Below are positions 56,118 through 64,000 of a DNA stretch of 64,000 nucleotides, piece after piece (positions within the stretch are counted from its first letter, which is position 1; each line of letters opens with the position of its first letter). The notes under the pieces were generated by a model. The model was not told the origin of the DNA. It made no database searches and saw only the letters and a program-made list of their open reading frames with translations. Both the position numbers and the translations under genes were made by a program. Source of the DNA: a bacterium (GTDB taxonomy: Bacteria > Bacillota > Bacilli > Lactobacillales > Streptococcaceae); assembly GCA_905221295.1 (NCBI GenBank), contig CAJNCP010000001.1, positions 1-64,000 of the forward strand. The letters run 5' to 3'.

Positions 56118-57485
56118 ATGAATGGAAAAGTAGTAAAGCCTTCATTGGCCATAATCCAGAGTTTTTTTGTTATTTTATTGACTTATCTGCTTAGCGCTGT
56201 GAGAGAAACGGAGATTGTTTCAACAACAGCTATTGCACTTTATATCCTCCACTATTTTGTCTTTTATATCAGTGATTATGGACAAGATTTCTTTAAAAGG
56301 GGATATTTGCTTGAGCTTGTCCAGACATTGAAATATATCCTATTCTTCGCGCTAGCGATTAGTATTTCTAATTTTTTCTTAGAAGATCGATTTAGTATTT
56401 CCAGACGAGGTATGATTTACTTCCTCACATTACATGCTCTCTTAGTCTATGTGCTAAACTTATTTATCAAGTGGTATTGGAAGCGGGCTTATCCCAACTT
56501 TAAAGGAAGTAAGAAGATTCTCCTACTTACAGCGACTTCCCGTGTTGAAAAGGTACTGGATAGACTAATAGAATCAGATGATGTTGTTGGGGAGTTGGTA
56601 GCCGTCAGTGTTTTAGACAAACCAGATTTTCAGCATGATTGTTTAAAGGTAGTAGCAGAGGGAGAGATAGTAAACTTTGCGACTCATGAGGTGGTCGATG
56701 AGGTCTTTATCAATCTTCCAAGTGAAAAATACAATATTGGAGAGTTTATCTCTCAGTTTGAAACGATGGGAATAGATGTTACAGTAAATCTACATGCCTT
56801 TGACCGTAATTTAGGAAGAAACAAGCAGATTCGTGAGATGGCTGGATTAAATGTGGTAACATTTTCGACAAAGTTTTATAAAACTAGCCATGTGGTTGCT
56901 AAACGAATTATTGATATTATCGGTTCTCTGGCAGGTCTGGTATTGTGTGGATTGGTTAGCCTTGTACTGGTCCCTTTGATTCGAAAGGATGGGGGCTCTG
57001 CTATTTTTGCTCAGACGCGTATTGGAAAAAACGGCCGACATTTTACTTTTTATAAGTTTCGCTCTATGTGTGTGGATGCTGAGGATAAAAAGAGAGAACT
57101 CATGGAACAAAATACCATGCAGGGTGGAATGTTTAAGGTGGATGATGACCCACGTATCACGAAAATTGGTCGCTTTATACGGAAGACTAGCTTGGACGAG
57201 CTGCCACAGTTTTATAATGTTCTAAAGGGAGATATGAGTTTGGTAGGTACACGACCACCAACAGTGGACGAGTATGAACACTATACCCCAGAACAAAAAC
57301 GTCGTCTAAGTTTTAAACCTGGGATAACAGGGTTATGGCAGGTCAGTGGACGAAGTGAGATCAAGAATTTCGATGAGGTTGTCAAATTAGATGTGGCCTA
57401 TATAGATGATTGGACAATTTGGAAAGACATTGAAATTTTATTGAAGACAGTTAAAGTCGTATTTATGAGAGATGGAGCGAAGTAG
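56118..57485 (+). CDS. wchA: Initiating sugar phosphotransferase WchA (CpsE)
   Basis: 455 residues: four or five N-terminal membrane segments (about 8-110), a nucleotide-binding-like middle part, another membrane helix (about 270-290) and the C-terminal transferase domain of polyprenyl-phosphate hexose-1-phosphate transferases, with FYKFRSMCVDAEDKK, DDDPRITKIGRFIRKTSLDELPQFYNVLKGDMSLVGTRPP and FKPGITGLWQVSGRSEI. In this family WchA moves glucose-1-phosphate from UDP-glucose to undecaprenyl phosphate, so the repeat unit probably starts with glucose. Preceded by a GGGGGA site. wchJ follows 3 nt after its stop. Confidence 0.92.
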   Translation: MNGKVVKPSLAIIQSFFVILLTYLLSAVRETEIVSTTAIALYILHYFVFYISDYGQDFFKRGYLLELVQTLKYILFFALAISISNFFLEDRFSISRRGMIYFLTLHALLVYVLNLFIKWYWKRAYPNFKGSKKILLLTATSRVEKVLDRLIESDDVVGELVAVSVLDKPDFQHDCLKVVAEGEIVNFATHEVVDEVFINLPSEKYNIGEFISQFETMGIDVTVNLHAFDRNLGRNKQIREMAGLNVVTFSTKFYKTSHVVAKRIIDIIGSLAGLVLCGLVSLVLVPLIRKDGGSAIFAQTRIGKNGRHFTFYKFRSMCVDAEDKKRELMEQNTMQGGMFKVDDDPRITKIGRFIRKTSLDELPQFYNVLKGDMSLVGTRPPTVDEYEHYTPEQKRRLSFKPGITGLWQVSGRSEIKNFDEVVKLDVAYIDDWTIWKDIEILLKTVKVVFMRDGAK

Positions 57486-57488
57486 GAA

Positions 57489-57938
57489 ATGAAAATATGT
57501 TTAGTTGGATCTAGTGGAGGTCATCTGACTCATTTATATCTTTTAAAACCTTTCTGGAAAGATAAAGAAAGATTTTGGGTTACTTTTGATAAGGAGGACG
57601 CTCAGAGTGTACTCTCTGAGGAAGTTGTATATCCCTGTTATTATCCAACCAATCGTAATATAAAAAATTTAATAAAAAATACTTTTCTCGCCTATAAAAT
57701 TTTAAAAAAAGAGAGACCAGATGTGATTATTTCTTCTGGTGCCGCTGTCGCTGTTCCTTTCTTTTATATTGGGAAGTTATTTGGATCAAAGACAGTGTAT
57801 ATAGAAGTGTTTGATAGAATTGATGCTCCAACAATAACGGGAAAACTTGTTTATCCAGTAACGGATAGGTTTATTGTTCAATGGGAAGAAATGAAAAAAA
57901 TTTATCCAAAAGCAATTAATCTAGGAGGAATATTCTGA
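57489..57938 (+). CDS. wchJ: Galactosyltransferase enhancer subunit WchJ (Alg14/PssD family)
   Basis: 149 residues; the membrane-anchored half of a two-subunit glycosyltransferase, like Alg14 and the pneumococcal Cps14F. It opens with KICLVGSSGGHLTHLYLLKPFW and has IISSGAAVAVPFFYIGKLFGSKTVYIEVFDR near residue 80. In serotype 14 Cps14F supports Cps14G, which adds beta-1,4-galactose to the lipid-linked glucose; I expect the same here. The stop and the next ATG overlap by one base (TGATG), so subunits are made together. From here on base composition is markedly more AT-rich. Confidence 0.88.
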   Translation: MKICLVGSSGGHLTHLYLLKPFWKDKERFWVTFDKEDAQSVLSEEVVYPCYYPTNRNIKNLIKNTFLAYKILKKERPDVIISSGAAVAVPFFYIGKLFGSKTVYIEVFDRIDAPTITGKLVYPVTDRFIVQWEEMKKIYPKAINLGGIF

Positions 57939-58411
57939 TGATTTTTGTTACTGTAGGGACACATGAGCAACAGTTTAATCGACTCATTAAAGAGGTTGAT
58001 AGATTAAAAGGTGAGGGACTTATTCAGGATGATATTTTTATTCAGACTGGTTTTTCAGATTATGAACCAGTGCACTGCAAATGGAAGAAACTGATTTCTT
58101 ATGACGAGATGAATCGCTATATGGATGAAGCGAATATTATCATTACACATGGCGGACCTGCAACATTTATGGGAGTGATTTCCAAGGGGAAGAGACCGAT
58201 TGTAGTACCTAGACAAGAAAAATTTGGCGAGCATGTGAATGATCACCAAATGGAATTTTGCAATAAAGTAAAGTGGAAGTATCCAATTATTGTAATTAAT
58301 GATATAGAAAACCTAGTTACAAATCTAAGAAATGATAAATCGGAAATAAAAATAAATAGCAACAATAAAGAATTTTGCAGGAGATTAGAAGAAAGAATAG
58401 GTAGTTTGTGA
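57938..58411 (+). CDS. wchK: Beta-1,4-galactosyltransferase catalytic subunit WchK (Alg13/PssE family)
   Basis: 157 residues resembling the C-terminal half of GT28 enzymes and pneumococcal Cps14G: MIFVTVGTHEQQFNRLIKEVDRL, IQTGFSDYEP, and the donor-binding ITHGGPATFMGVISKGKRPIVVPRQEKFGEHVNDHQ. Together with WchJ it should add the second sugar of the repeat unit, galactose from UDP-galactose, at the cytoplasmic face of the membrane. Its TGA overlaps the ATG of the next gene by one base. Confidence 0.88.
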   Translation: MIFVTVGTHEQQFNRLIKEVDRLKGEGLIQDDIFIQTGFSDYEPVHCKWKKLISYDEMNRYMDEANIIITHGGPATFMGVISKGKRPIVVPRQEKFGEHVNDHQMEFCNKVKWKYPIIVINDIENLVTNLRNDKSEIKINSNNKEFCRRLEERIGSL

Positions 58412-59550
58412 TGAATTTAAACAAATCATTGCGTTTATTTGCTCAAAAAACAATATTTAAATCATTCTCACTAGTTAATAAATATATAAATAAAAAAAAA
58501 CAAATACTTATATATTCTCCTAAGGAACTCTCAGATAATTCATTATCTCTATTTGAATATTTGATAGCTAATGAATATTATAAAAAATATAAGCTATACT
58601 GTTCTAGTACGGATTATCGTGATCTAAGTTCAAAATATGAGAATCTAAAAAATGTATATTTTATAAACGGAATTGAGGGGGTGAAAAAATACTTTACAAG
58701 TAGCTTTGTATTTTATTCGTTTGGAAAAATTCCTATTGTCCCTTCTGATCAACGTGTAGTACAGATGTGGCATGGTATGTTTTTTAAAGATATTGATAAA
58801 TATCAGAAAAAGGTTATAAAAAAAGAAAAATATTACACTGATGTAATCGTTACAAGCGAGATGTTTAAAGAACTAGCTACTAAAGTTCATTCTTGTGATA
58901 TCGGAGTTGTTAAAATCTGTGGTCAAAGTAGAACAGATATTTTTTTTAGTGAAGGAAAAAAAGTTGAATCTAAATATATTGTCTGGTTGCCAACATTTAG
59001 ACAATCTGAGAAATTAGGCTATAGAGATACAAATTCAAAAGAAATTTTGATAGGGGATTATTCATTTGGAGAGTTAAAAAAAGTGGATGACCTTCTGAAA
59101 GAAAAAAAACTAAATATGATAGTGAAGCTTCACCCGCTTCAAACATTGCCTACACATATACCTAGTTATAGTAGCATTCAGATACTATCAGAAGAAAATA
59201 GTAGGGAAAAAAATCTAAAATTATATGAATTGTTAAGAGATAGTAGAGCTTTAATAACAGACTACTCCTCGGTTTTTTATGATTACTATTTATTAGATAA
59301 GCCAATAGCTTTTTGCATAAGAGATTTCGATGATTATGATAAAAATAGAGGATTTATAGTAGAGAACCCTATGAGTTATCTAAAGGGAAATAAAATAAAA
59401 TCTTTGGATGATATGTATGACTTCATAAATGAAATTGCTAATAATGAAGATAAATTTAAAGAAGAACGAAGGAAATTTAACGAAAAAGTAAATAAATATA
59501 GAGATGGGAATAACACTAGAAGATTGTTAGAAAAAATTGGAATTAACTAA
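58411..59550 (+). CDS. CDP-polyol (glycerol/alditol) phosphotransferase-like protein
   Basis: 379 residues of the TagB/TagF CDP-glycerol glycerophosphotransferase family. Conserved features: MWHGMFFKDID (WHG motif, about residue 115), a middle SRTDIFF, KLHPLQT, and ALITDYSSVFYDYYLLDKPIAF (about residue 285), the CDP-alditol binding region. Members transfer glycerol-, ribitol- or mannitol-phosphate from the CDP form to a lipid-linked sugar. The start follows TGATG coupling. Its neighbours, a cytidylyltransferase and a dehydratase-family gene, suggest the donor is made in this operon. AT-rich with many rare codons. Confidence 0.82.
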   Translation: MNLNKSLRLFAQKTIFKSFSLVNKYINKKKQILIYSPKELSDNSLSLFEYLIANEYYKKYKLYCSSTDYRDLSSKYENLKNVYFINGIEGVKKYFTSSFVFYSFGKIPIVPSDQRVVQMWHGMFFKDIDKYQKKVIKKEKYYTDVIVTSEMFKELATKVHSCDIGVVKICGQSRTDIFFSEGKKVESKYIVWLPTFRQSEKLGYRDTNSKEILIGDYSFGELKKVDDLLKEKKLNMIVKLHPLQTLPTHIPSYSSIQILSEENSREKNLKLYELLRDSRALITDYSSVFYDYYLLDKPIAFCIRDFDDYDKNRGFIVENPMSYLKGNKIKSLDDMYDFINEIANNEDKFKEERRKFNEKVNKYRDGNNTRRLLEKIGIN

Positions 59551-59562
59551 AGGGGGACGGTT

Positions 59563-60285
59563 ATGAAAATTGCACTATTGACAGCATCAGGAATAGGAAG
59601 TCGAATAAAACAAGATATACCTAAACAATTTATACATGTTGATAATAGACCTCTTATCATTCATACGCTAGAAAAATTTCAAAATCATCCAAACATTGAT
59701 GAAATTTGTGTTGTAGTATTAAAAGGTTGGGAAGAGATGTTGAAAACATACGCTAGGCAGTTTAATATTACGAAATTAAAATATATAGTAAATGGTGGAG
59801 AAACTGGTCAGTTATCTATATATAATGGTCTTAATGAAATAAAGAAAAATAATTTAGATAAGCAAGTAACTGTTTTAATTCATGATGGTAATCGTCCAAT
59901 GGTAAGCAATGAAATTATTGACGATGCTTTTTTAACTTATAATAAATATGGAAACGCAGTGGCTGCAATTCCTTGTGTTGAGGTTACTTTTGTATTAGAT
60001 AACGAGACTGAAAATCACTCTGTTAGCTCTTTAAAAAGAGAGCTATTGAGGAGAACACAAACACCACATATTTATAACCTAGATGATATATTAGATCTTC
60101 AGAATAGAGCTATAGAAAAAGGAATAACTGAAGTTGCGGCTTCATGTGAATTAATGAAAATGTTTGGTAAAGAGACATATTTTTCTATGGGATCTGAAAA
60201 AAATTTAAAAATAACTACGTTAGATGACCTAGAGATTTTTAAAGCATTACTCAAGTCTAAAAAAGAAAATTGGATTAAGGAATAA
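59563..60285 (+). CDS. IspD/TarI-like cytidylyltransferase (sugar- or alditol-phosphate)
   Basis: 240 residues of the IspD fold: nucleotide loop ALLTASGIGSRIKQDIPKQF (about 4-23; ASGIGSR where IspD usually reads AGGxGxR), VNGGETGQLSIYNGL, the DGNRPMVSNEIIDDA motif (about 108) and RTQTPHIYNLDDI (about 165). It would use CTP and an alditol phosphate to form a CDP-activated donor, as TarI and Bcs1 do. Housekeeping ispD is not expected in a capsule operon, and a CDP-polyol transferase-like gene precedes it. Start follows AGGGGGACGG. The exact polyol (ribitol, mannitol or other) cannot be read. Confidence 0.82.
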   Translation: MKIALLTASGIGSRIKQDIPKQFIHVDNRPLIIHTLEKFQNHPNIDEICVVVLKGWEEMLKTYARQFNITKLKYIVNGGETGQLSIYNGLNEIKKNNLDKQVTVLIHDGNRPMVSNEIIDDAFLTYNKYGNAVAAIPCVEVTFVLDNETENHSVSSLKRELLRRTQTPHIYNLDDILDLQNRAIEKGITEVAASCELMKMFGKETYFSMGSEKNLKITTLDDLEIFKALLKSKKENWIKE

Positions 60286-60288
60286 ACT

Positions 60289-61365
60289 GTGAACTTATTT
60301 GATATAAGTCTATATAAGGATTATGTAGGCAAATCTATAATTAATGTGGTCGGTTCGGAGGCTTTAAAAGAGAAATCAATTCTTATTACGGGATCAACAG
60401 GTCTTATTTGTTCGGCTATTATTGATCAGTTGATAATACTGAATCAGCATCACAAATTTGGAATAAAAATTTATGCTTGTGCAAGAGATGAAGAGGGACT
60501 TAGAAGACGATTTGGAAATTATGTAGATAATGAGAATGTTGTTTATGTTCCTTATGATGCTAATAAAGATATTAATTTTGATTTCGTTGTTGATTATATA
60601 ATTCATGGAGCTAGTAATGCCAGCCCAGAATTATATATCAGCAATCCTGTGGATACGATGCTTAGTAATTTTGTAGGTATGAAAAATTTACTAGACTATG
60701 CCTTAAAAAAATCAGTAAAGTCTGTAGTTTATGTTTCATCTAGTGAAGTGTATGGTAAAAAAGAAAATAATGCTCCTTATCTGGAAGATGAGTATGGATA
60801 TATAAATATTTTAGATGTTAGATCTTCCTATTCAAGTTCAAAACGAGCTACTGAGACATTATGTAAAAGTTATTCTGAACAATTTGGGGTAGCTATAAAA
60901 ATTGTTCGTCCAGGGCATATTTATGGTCCTGGCTTAAAAATAACAGATAAAAGGATTTCATCTGCTTTTATGTACGATGCAATTAGAGGAAAAAATCTAG
61001 TTATGAAAAGTAAAGGAGAACAACTACGATCATATTGTCATAGTTTAGATTGTGCAAGTGCTATATTGACAGTTCTTTTGCAAGGTAAACCTGGTGAGGC
61101 GTACAATATTTCAAATAAGAAATCTATTATATCAATAAGAGAAATGGCTTATATAATATCTGAAATAGCTGGAGTAAAATTATTTTTTGAATTACCTAAT
61201 GAATTAGAAGAAAAACAAAAAAATCCTATGAATAATTCTAGTTTAGATAGTACAAAGTTGGAAAAATTGGGATGGGTAGGTATGTTTGAACCTAAGGAAG
61301 GCCTAGAGAGCACATATAAAATTTTAAGTAGAAGTGAAATCAAAAGAGCATCTAGAAATATATGA
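60289..61365 (+). CDS. NAD(P)-dependent epimerase/dehydratase (extended SDR) of capsule locus
   Basis: 358 residues with a Rossmann fold: ILITGSTGLICSAIIDQL near residue 32 (third Gly of the GxxGxxG motif is Cys), catalytic YSSSKR (Tyr-x3-Lys, about residue 183), and IVRPGHIYGPG, typical of the extended SDR family. GTG start at 60289 after AAGGAATAAACT. Adjacent to an IspD-like gene by 3 nt. In pneumococcal serotypes with mannitol phosphate, an IspD-like gene and an epimerase/dehydratase-like gene (mnp1, mnp2) form such a pair; this one may reduce a sugar phosphate to the alditol phosphate or modify a nucleotide sugar instead. Confidence 0.8.
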   Translation: MNLFDISLYKDYVGKSIINVVGSEALKEKSILITGSTGLICSAIIDQLIILNQHHKFGIKIYACARDEEGLRRRFGNYVDNENVVYVPYDANKDINFDFVVDYIIHGASNASPELYISNPVDTMLSNFVGMKNLLDYALKKSVKSVVYVSSSEVYGKKENNAPYLEDEYGYINILDVRSSYSSSKRATETLCKSYSEQFGVAIKIVRPGHIYGPGLKITDKRISSAFMYDAIRGKNLVMKSKGEQLRSYCHSLDCASAILTVLLQGKPGEAYNISNKKSIISIREMAYIISEIAGVKLFFELPNELEEKQKNPMNNSSLDSTKLEKLGWVGMFEPKEGLESTYKILSRSEIKRASRNI

Positions 61366-61417
61366 AATATAGAATTGGACTTCAACCACTTTAACAGAAG
61401 TATTGGCAGGAGGAGTA

Positions 61418-62386
61418 ATGAAGAAAATTTCAGTAATAGTTCCAGTATATAATGTTGAAAAATATTTAAAATATAGTGTAGGTGGCATTCTAAAACAAAG
61501 CTATAAAAACTTAGAAATTATTTTAGTGAATGATGGCTCCGAGGATAATTCTCTTGCTATATGTGAAGAATATTCTAAGAAAGATGATAGAATTAAAATA
61601 ATTACAGTGGAGAATGGCGGACAAGGAAGGGCACGGAATATTGGGTTGAAAAATTCAACGGGTGACTGGATTTTGTTTTTAGATGCAGATGATTATTATG
61701 ATAATAATGCAGTAGAGTATCTTGTCGAATTAGCTGAGCAATATGAATCAGATTTAGTAATAACCCCATTAAGAGTGATAAGAGACCATGCTAAAAATAG
61801 AGATGATTTTTCAATCGTGAATGAAAAAATAATTATCTTAAATAAAGATAGATTGATACAAGAAATGTATTATGGAAGACTCTTGGGAGCTACACCGTGT
61901 GGTAAATTATATAAAAGGGAAATATTGGAGAAGTGGCCATTCCCAGATCAACTGTTTGAAGATTTAGCTATAGCTTATAAACATTTAATGTATGCTAAGA
62001 AAGTAATTGTATCAAATCAATATTATTATAATTATTATCAGCGTCTTGGAAGTACGACGAAGAGTAAATACACACCACAGTTAGAAGACTTTTACAGAGC
62101 TATAGAAAAAAATTCTAGATATTTAGAAGAAGATTTTCCAGATAATAGAGAATTGTCTGTTGCTTTGAAAAGTAGAATGTTTACAGGAGGTTTTCAAGTG
62201 ATAAATTCGATGATTGACTCTGGAATGACTAAGGAAGTAAAAGCTAAGTCTTTAGAATATAGAAAAGATTTATTCATGATAATTTTCAATAGAAAAATCA
62301 CTAAAAAAGATAAAATAAAGCATATACTATTTGCTATTAGTCCTAACTTGTATGCTTTTGCTCGGAAAAAGTATCTAAGTAACTAA
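61418..62386 (+). CDS. Glycosyltransferase family 2
   Basis: 322 residues. The GT-A domain (about 1-220) shows ISVIVPVYNVEKYL, NDGSEDNSLAICEEYSKKDDRIKIITVENGGQGRARNIGLKNSTGDWILFLDADD, where ND(G)S and DADD bind the nucleotide and metal. Start ATG at 61418 follows AGGAGGAG; an in-frame ATG five codons earlier lies before it. Adds one of the later sugars of the capsule repeat unit; donor and linkage cannot be deduced. Confidence 0.92.
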   Translation: MKKISVIVPVYNVEKYLKYSVGGILKQSYKNLEIILVNDGSEDNSLAICEEYSKKDDRIKIITVENGGQGRARNIGLKNSTGDWILFLDADDYYDNNAVEYLVELAEQYESDLVITPLRVIRDHAKNRDDFSIVNEKIIILNKDRLIQEMYYGRLLGATPCGKLYKREILEKWPFPDQLFEDLAIAYKHLMYAKKVIVSNQYYYNYYQRLGSTTKSKYTPQLEDFYRAIEKNSRYLEEDFPDNRELSVALKSRMFTGGFQVINSMIDSGMTKEVKAKSLEYRKDLFMIIFNRKITKKDKIKHILFAISPNLYAFARKKYLSN

Positions 62387-62414
62387 TAAATGATTCAAAA
62401 ACAAGGAGGTAGTA

Positions 62415-63404
62415 ATGATTTTAAGTATTGTTGTTCCAACCTATAATATAGAAAAATATATAGAAAGAAATATAGAGTCTTTTCTTAAGGTAGAGGACGA
62501 CCTGAAGAGTTTATTTGAAGTATTGATTATTAATGATGGAAGCACAGATAGTACACTACAAGTAGTAACAGCATTAATAAAAAAAATAGATTGTTTAAAT
62601 ATAAGAGTAATAAATAAGAGTAATGGTGGACATGGTTCAGCGGTAAATAGAGGGATAGAAGAAGCTAAGGGGAAATATTTTAAGATAGTAGATGGAGATG
62701 ATTGGGTAAAGAAAACAGATTTTGAAGAGTATTTAAAAAGATTGGAAAAAACTGATGTAGATATGGTTGTTACGAATTTTAGTAAGCAATATACTTATGA
62801 AAATAAAGTAGAACTGGAAAAAGTAAGTAATGTTGAAGACAACTATAAGAGCAATAGAATTCCCAAAATCTTCCCAATGCATAGCATTACATACAAAACA
62901 AGTATTCTAAAAGAAAACAATATTAAATTGACAGAGAAAATATTTTATGTAGATATTCAGTATATAGTGTTTCCTTTGAAATATATTAATGATTGGGAGT
63001 ACTGGGATTTAGATGTATATCAGTATTTTTTGGGTAGACCTGATCAAAGTATGACTATAGAAAATAGGATGAAAAATATTGAGCATAGTCGAAAGGTTAC
63101 AGAAAGCATACTAGAATTCTATAGCACATTGGGAGATGTATATTTCAAAGATACTGTACACTCTCTTCTGAAAGGTTTACTAAATACGAGATATCTATTA
63201 GCATTCTTATCAGATGATAGAGACCGATTGTTAAAAGAAACTACGGACTATATTAGAAAATATAATTTAAAATATACTTATAGCTCTCACATGAAGACAA
63301 GTTACTTATTATATTTTAATGAGATACATAATAGAAGATATTCATTTATAGTGTACCCTATAGTTAGTTTTAAATTAAAGAGACTAAGTAAGTATGGGAT
63401 ATAG
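62415..63404 (+). CDS. Glycosyltransferase family 2 (second)
   Basis: 329 residues with LSIVVPTYNIEKYI, LIINDGSTDSTLQVV, NKSNGGHGSAVNRGIEEAKGKYFKIVDGDDW, the usual GT2 nucleotide-binding and metal-binding motifs, followed by a C-terminal region with MHSITYKTSIL and YIVFPLKYI. Start follows AGGAGGT. It differs clearly from the preceding GT2 gene, so the two likely add different sugars. A polymerase gene begins 11 nt after its stop, with the ribosome site overlapping the stop codon. Confidence 0.92.
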   Translation: MILSIVVPTYNIEKYIERNIESFLKVEDDLKSLFEVLIINDGSTDSTLQVVTALIKKIDCLNIRVINKSNGGHGSAVNRGIEEAKGKYFKIVDGDDWVKKTDFEEYLKRLEKTDVDMVVTNFSKQYTYENKVELEKVSNVEDNYKSNRIPKIFPMHSITYKTSILKENNIKLTEKIFYVDIQYIVFPLKYINDWEYWDLDVYQYFLGRPDQSMTIENRMKNIEHSRKVTESILEFYSTLGDVYFKDTVHSLLKGLLNTRYLLAFLSDDRDRLLKETTDYIRKYNLKYTYSSHMKTSYLLYFNEIHNRRYSFIVYPIVSFKLKRLSKYGI

Positions 63405-63415
63405 GAGTATCCAGC

Positions 63416-64000
63416 ATGAGTATAAAAGTAAGTATACATCAGTTGCTTTTTTACATATCTTTTCTTATTATAGTTGGTTCAAAATATCTAGGGCAAACGA
63501 CCTTTGTAAATGAATACCCTCTAATAAGTGAATTGATAAAATTGTTGATAATTGTAGCGTGTATCTTTTTATTATTAAAATATATATTAGAACCACATAC
63601 TAAAAAGTTAATTATCTTTTCGATAGTTATTTCGACGATAGGAGTGGCAGTATCGTATAATTCAGATAGCTTTTTCACTTTAATGCCTGTAGTAGCATTA
63701 ATCTTAAATATGAATAACATAGACATAAATAAGGTTATAAAAGTATGGCTTATAGAGATTATAGCATTAATGATTTTAATAGCAATATGTTATCGACTAA
63801 ATATAATAGGGGAAGTTATAAATTCAGTAGTTAGAGCAGATGGGAAAATACGATACGCTCTAGGATATACATATTCAACATTTAGTTCGAATTACTTTTT
63901 CCATGTGACTATTTTCTATTTATATTTAAGAAAAAATATGATTAAGTATGTAGAAATAATATCTTTATTTCTCATAAATTTATATCTATATACTTTGACT
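63416..64000 (+). CDS. wzy: Wzy-type polysaccharide polymerase, N-terminal part (cut by window end)
   Basis: Open frame from the ATG at 63416 to the window edge (195 codons seen, stop beyond). AGGAG precedes it. The sequence is hydrophobic with five or six membrane segments (FYISFLIIVGSKYLG, LLIIVACIFLLLKYI, LIIFSIVISTIGVAVS, LMPVVALILNM, IALMILIAICY, FFHVTIFYLYL) and a polar loop RADGKIRYALGYTYSTFSSNYF. This pattern fits O-antigen/capsule polymerases that join repeat units outside the membrane; a flippase (Wzx) should follow beyond the window but is not visible. Wzx identity for this gene is less likely because of the polymerase-like loop. Confidence 0.65.
   Translation, partial: MSIKVSIHQLLFYISFLIIVGSKYLGQTTFVNEYPLISELIKLLIIVACIFLLLKYILEPHTKKLIIFSIVISTIGVAVSYNSDSFFTLMPVVALILNMNNIDINKVIKVWLIEIIALMILIAICYRLNIIGEVINSVVRADGKIRYALGYTYSTFSSNYFFHVTIFYLYLRKNMIKYVEIISLFLINLYLYTLT

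Noticed and set aside
60394..60606. Minus-strand frame rich in Ile/Asn inside the SDR gene
   Set aside because: AT-rich DNA keeps frames open; sense frame carries the SDR motifs.

Overview
The window is a chromosomal segment of a low-GC Gram-positive bacterium, almost certainly an oral streptococcus of the mitis group (S. mitis / S. oralis / S. pneumoniae relatives). The grounds are a ComX-type box before cinA-recA, a dexB-ali-wzg-wzh-wzd-wze-wchA capsule-type locus, clpL-luxS-dexB order, a Psr/LytR gene next to cinA-recA, extended -10 promoters (TGnTATAAT), a BOX-element remnant, CodY/CtsR/CcpA-type operators and a serine-rich adhesin tail. No rRNA, tRNA, CRISPR array, prophage or insertion sequence was seen.

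Layout. 1-480: tail of a serine-rich repeat protein without a visible LPXTG. 0.9-6.2 kb: small membrane protein, tsaE-GNAT-lytR operon, then the competence-linked cinA-recA pair. 6.2-14 kb: GNAT, MATE exporter, yebC, membrane protein, and a MarR-ABC-ABC exporter operon with three operator copies. The lytA/ply interval that pneumococci carry between recA and yebC is not here. 14-18.8 kb: PAP2 phosphatase, a LytTR regulator with a LiaF-like membrane partner and a 9-12-9 direct repeat upstream, rpmB, Asp23, fakA and a lipoprotein. 19.1-22.8 kb: an operon of two tiny membrane proteins, an ABC transporter and a two-component system. 22.9-26.5 kb: rpsL-rpsG-(structured RNA)-fusA.

26.8-31.4 kb: ilvB-ilvN-ilvC-ilvA (isoleucine/valine synthesis) with a CodY-type box. 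31.5-38 kb: SPFH protein, small HTH-like protein, a polar amino acid ABC importer with fused binding protein and permease (minus strand), DUF2207 protein, uppP. 38-41.7 kb: dinB (minus) and pfl with a cre-like site. 41.8-48 kb: clpL with several CtsR-type boxes and a 29-codon upstream ORF, luxS and a DUF1846 gene (both minus), dexB with a cre-like site on its -35.

48.2-64 kb: two AliB/AliA-like oligopeptide-binding lipoproteins, then a capsule-type operon: regulatory/assembly genes wzg-wzh-wzd-wze, initiating sugar transferase wchA, a two-gene WchJ/WchK galactosyltransferase pair, a CDP-polyol phosphotransferase-like gene, an IspD-like cytidylyltransferase, an epimerase/dehydratase-family gene, two GT2 glycosyltransferases and the start of a Wzy-type polymerase cut by the window edge. 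Together they predict a surface polysaccharide with a CDP-activated alditol (or glycerol) phosphate substituent. From about 57.5 kb the DNA is visibly more AT-rich, as usual for exchanged capsule cassettes.

Strongest leads for new biology are the LytTR/LiaF-like pair with its own predicted binding site, the large nested hairpin RNA between rpsG and fusA, the clpL leader with a small ORF between CtsR boxes, and the alditol-phosphate module in the capsule locus. All function calls come from reading the sequence and from family knowledge; no database search was run.
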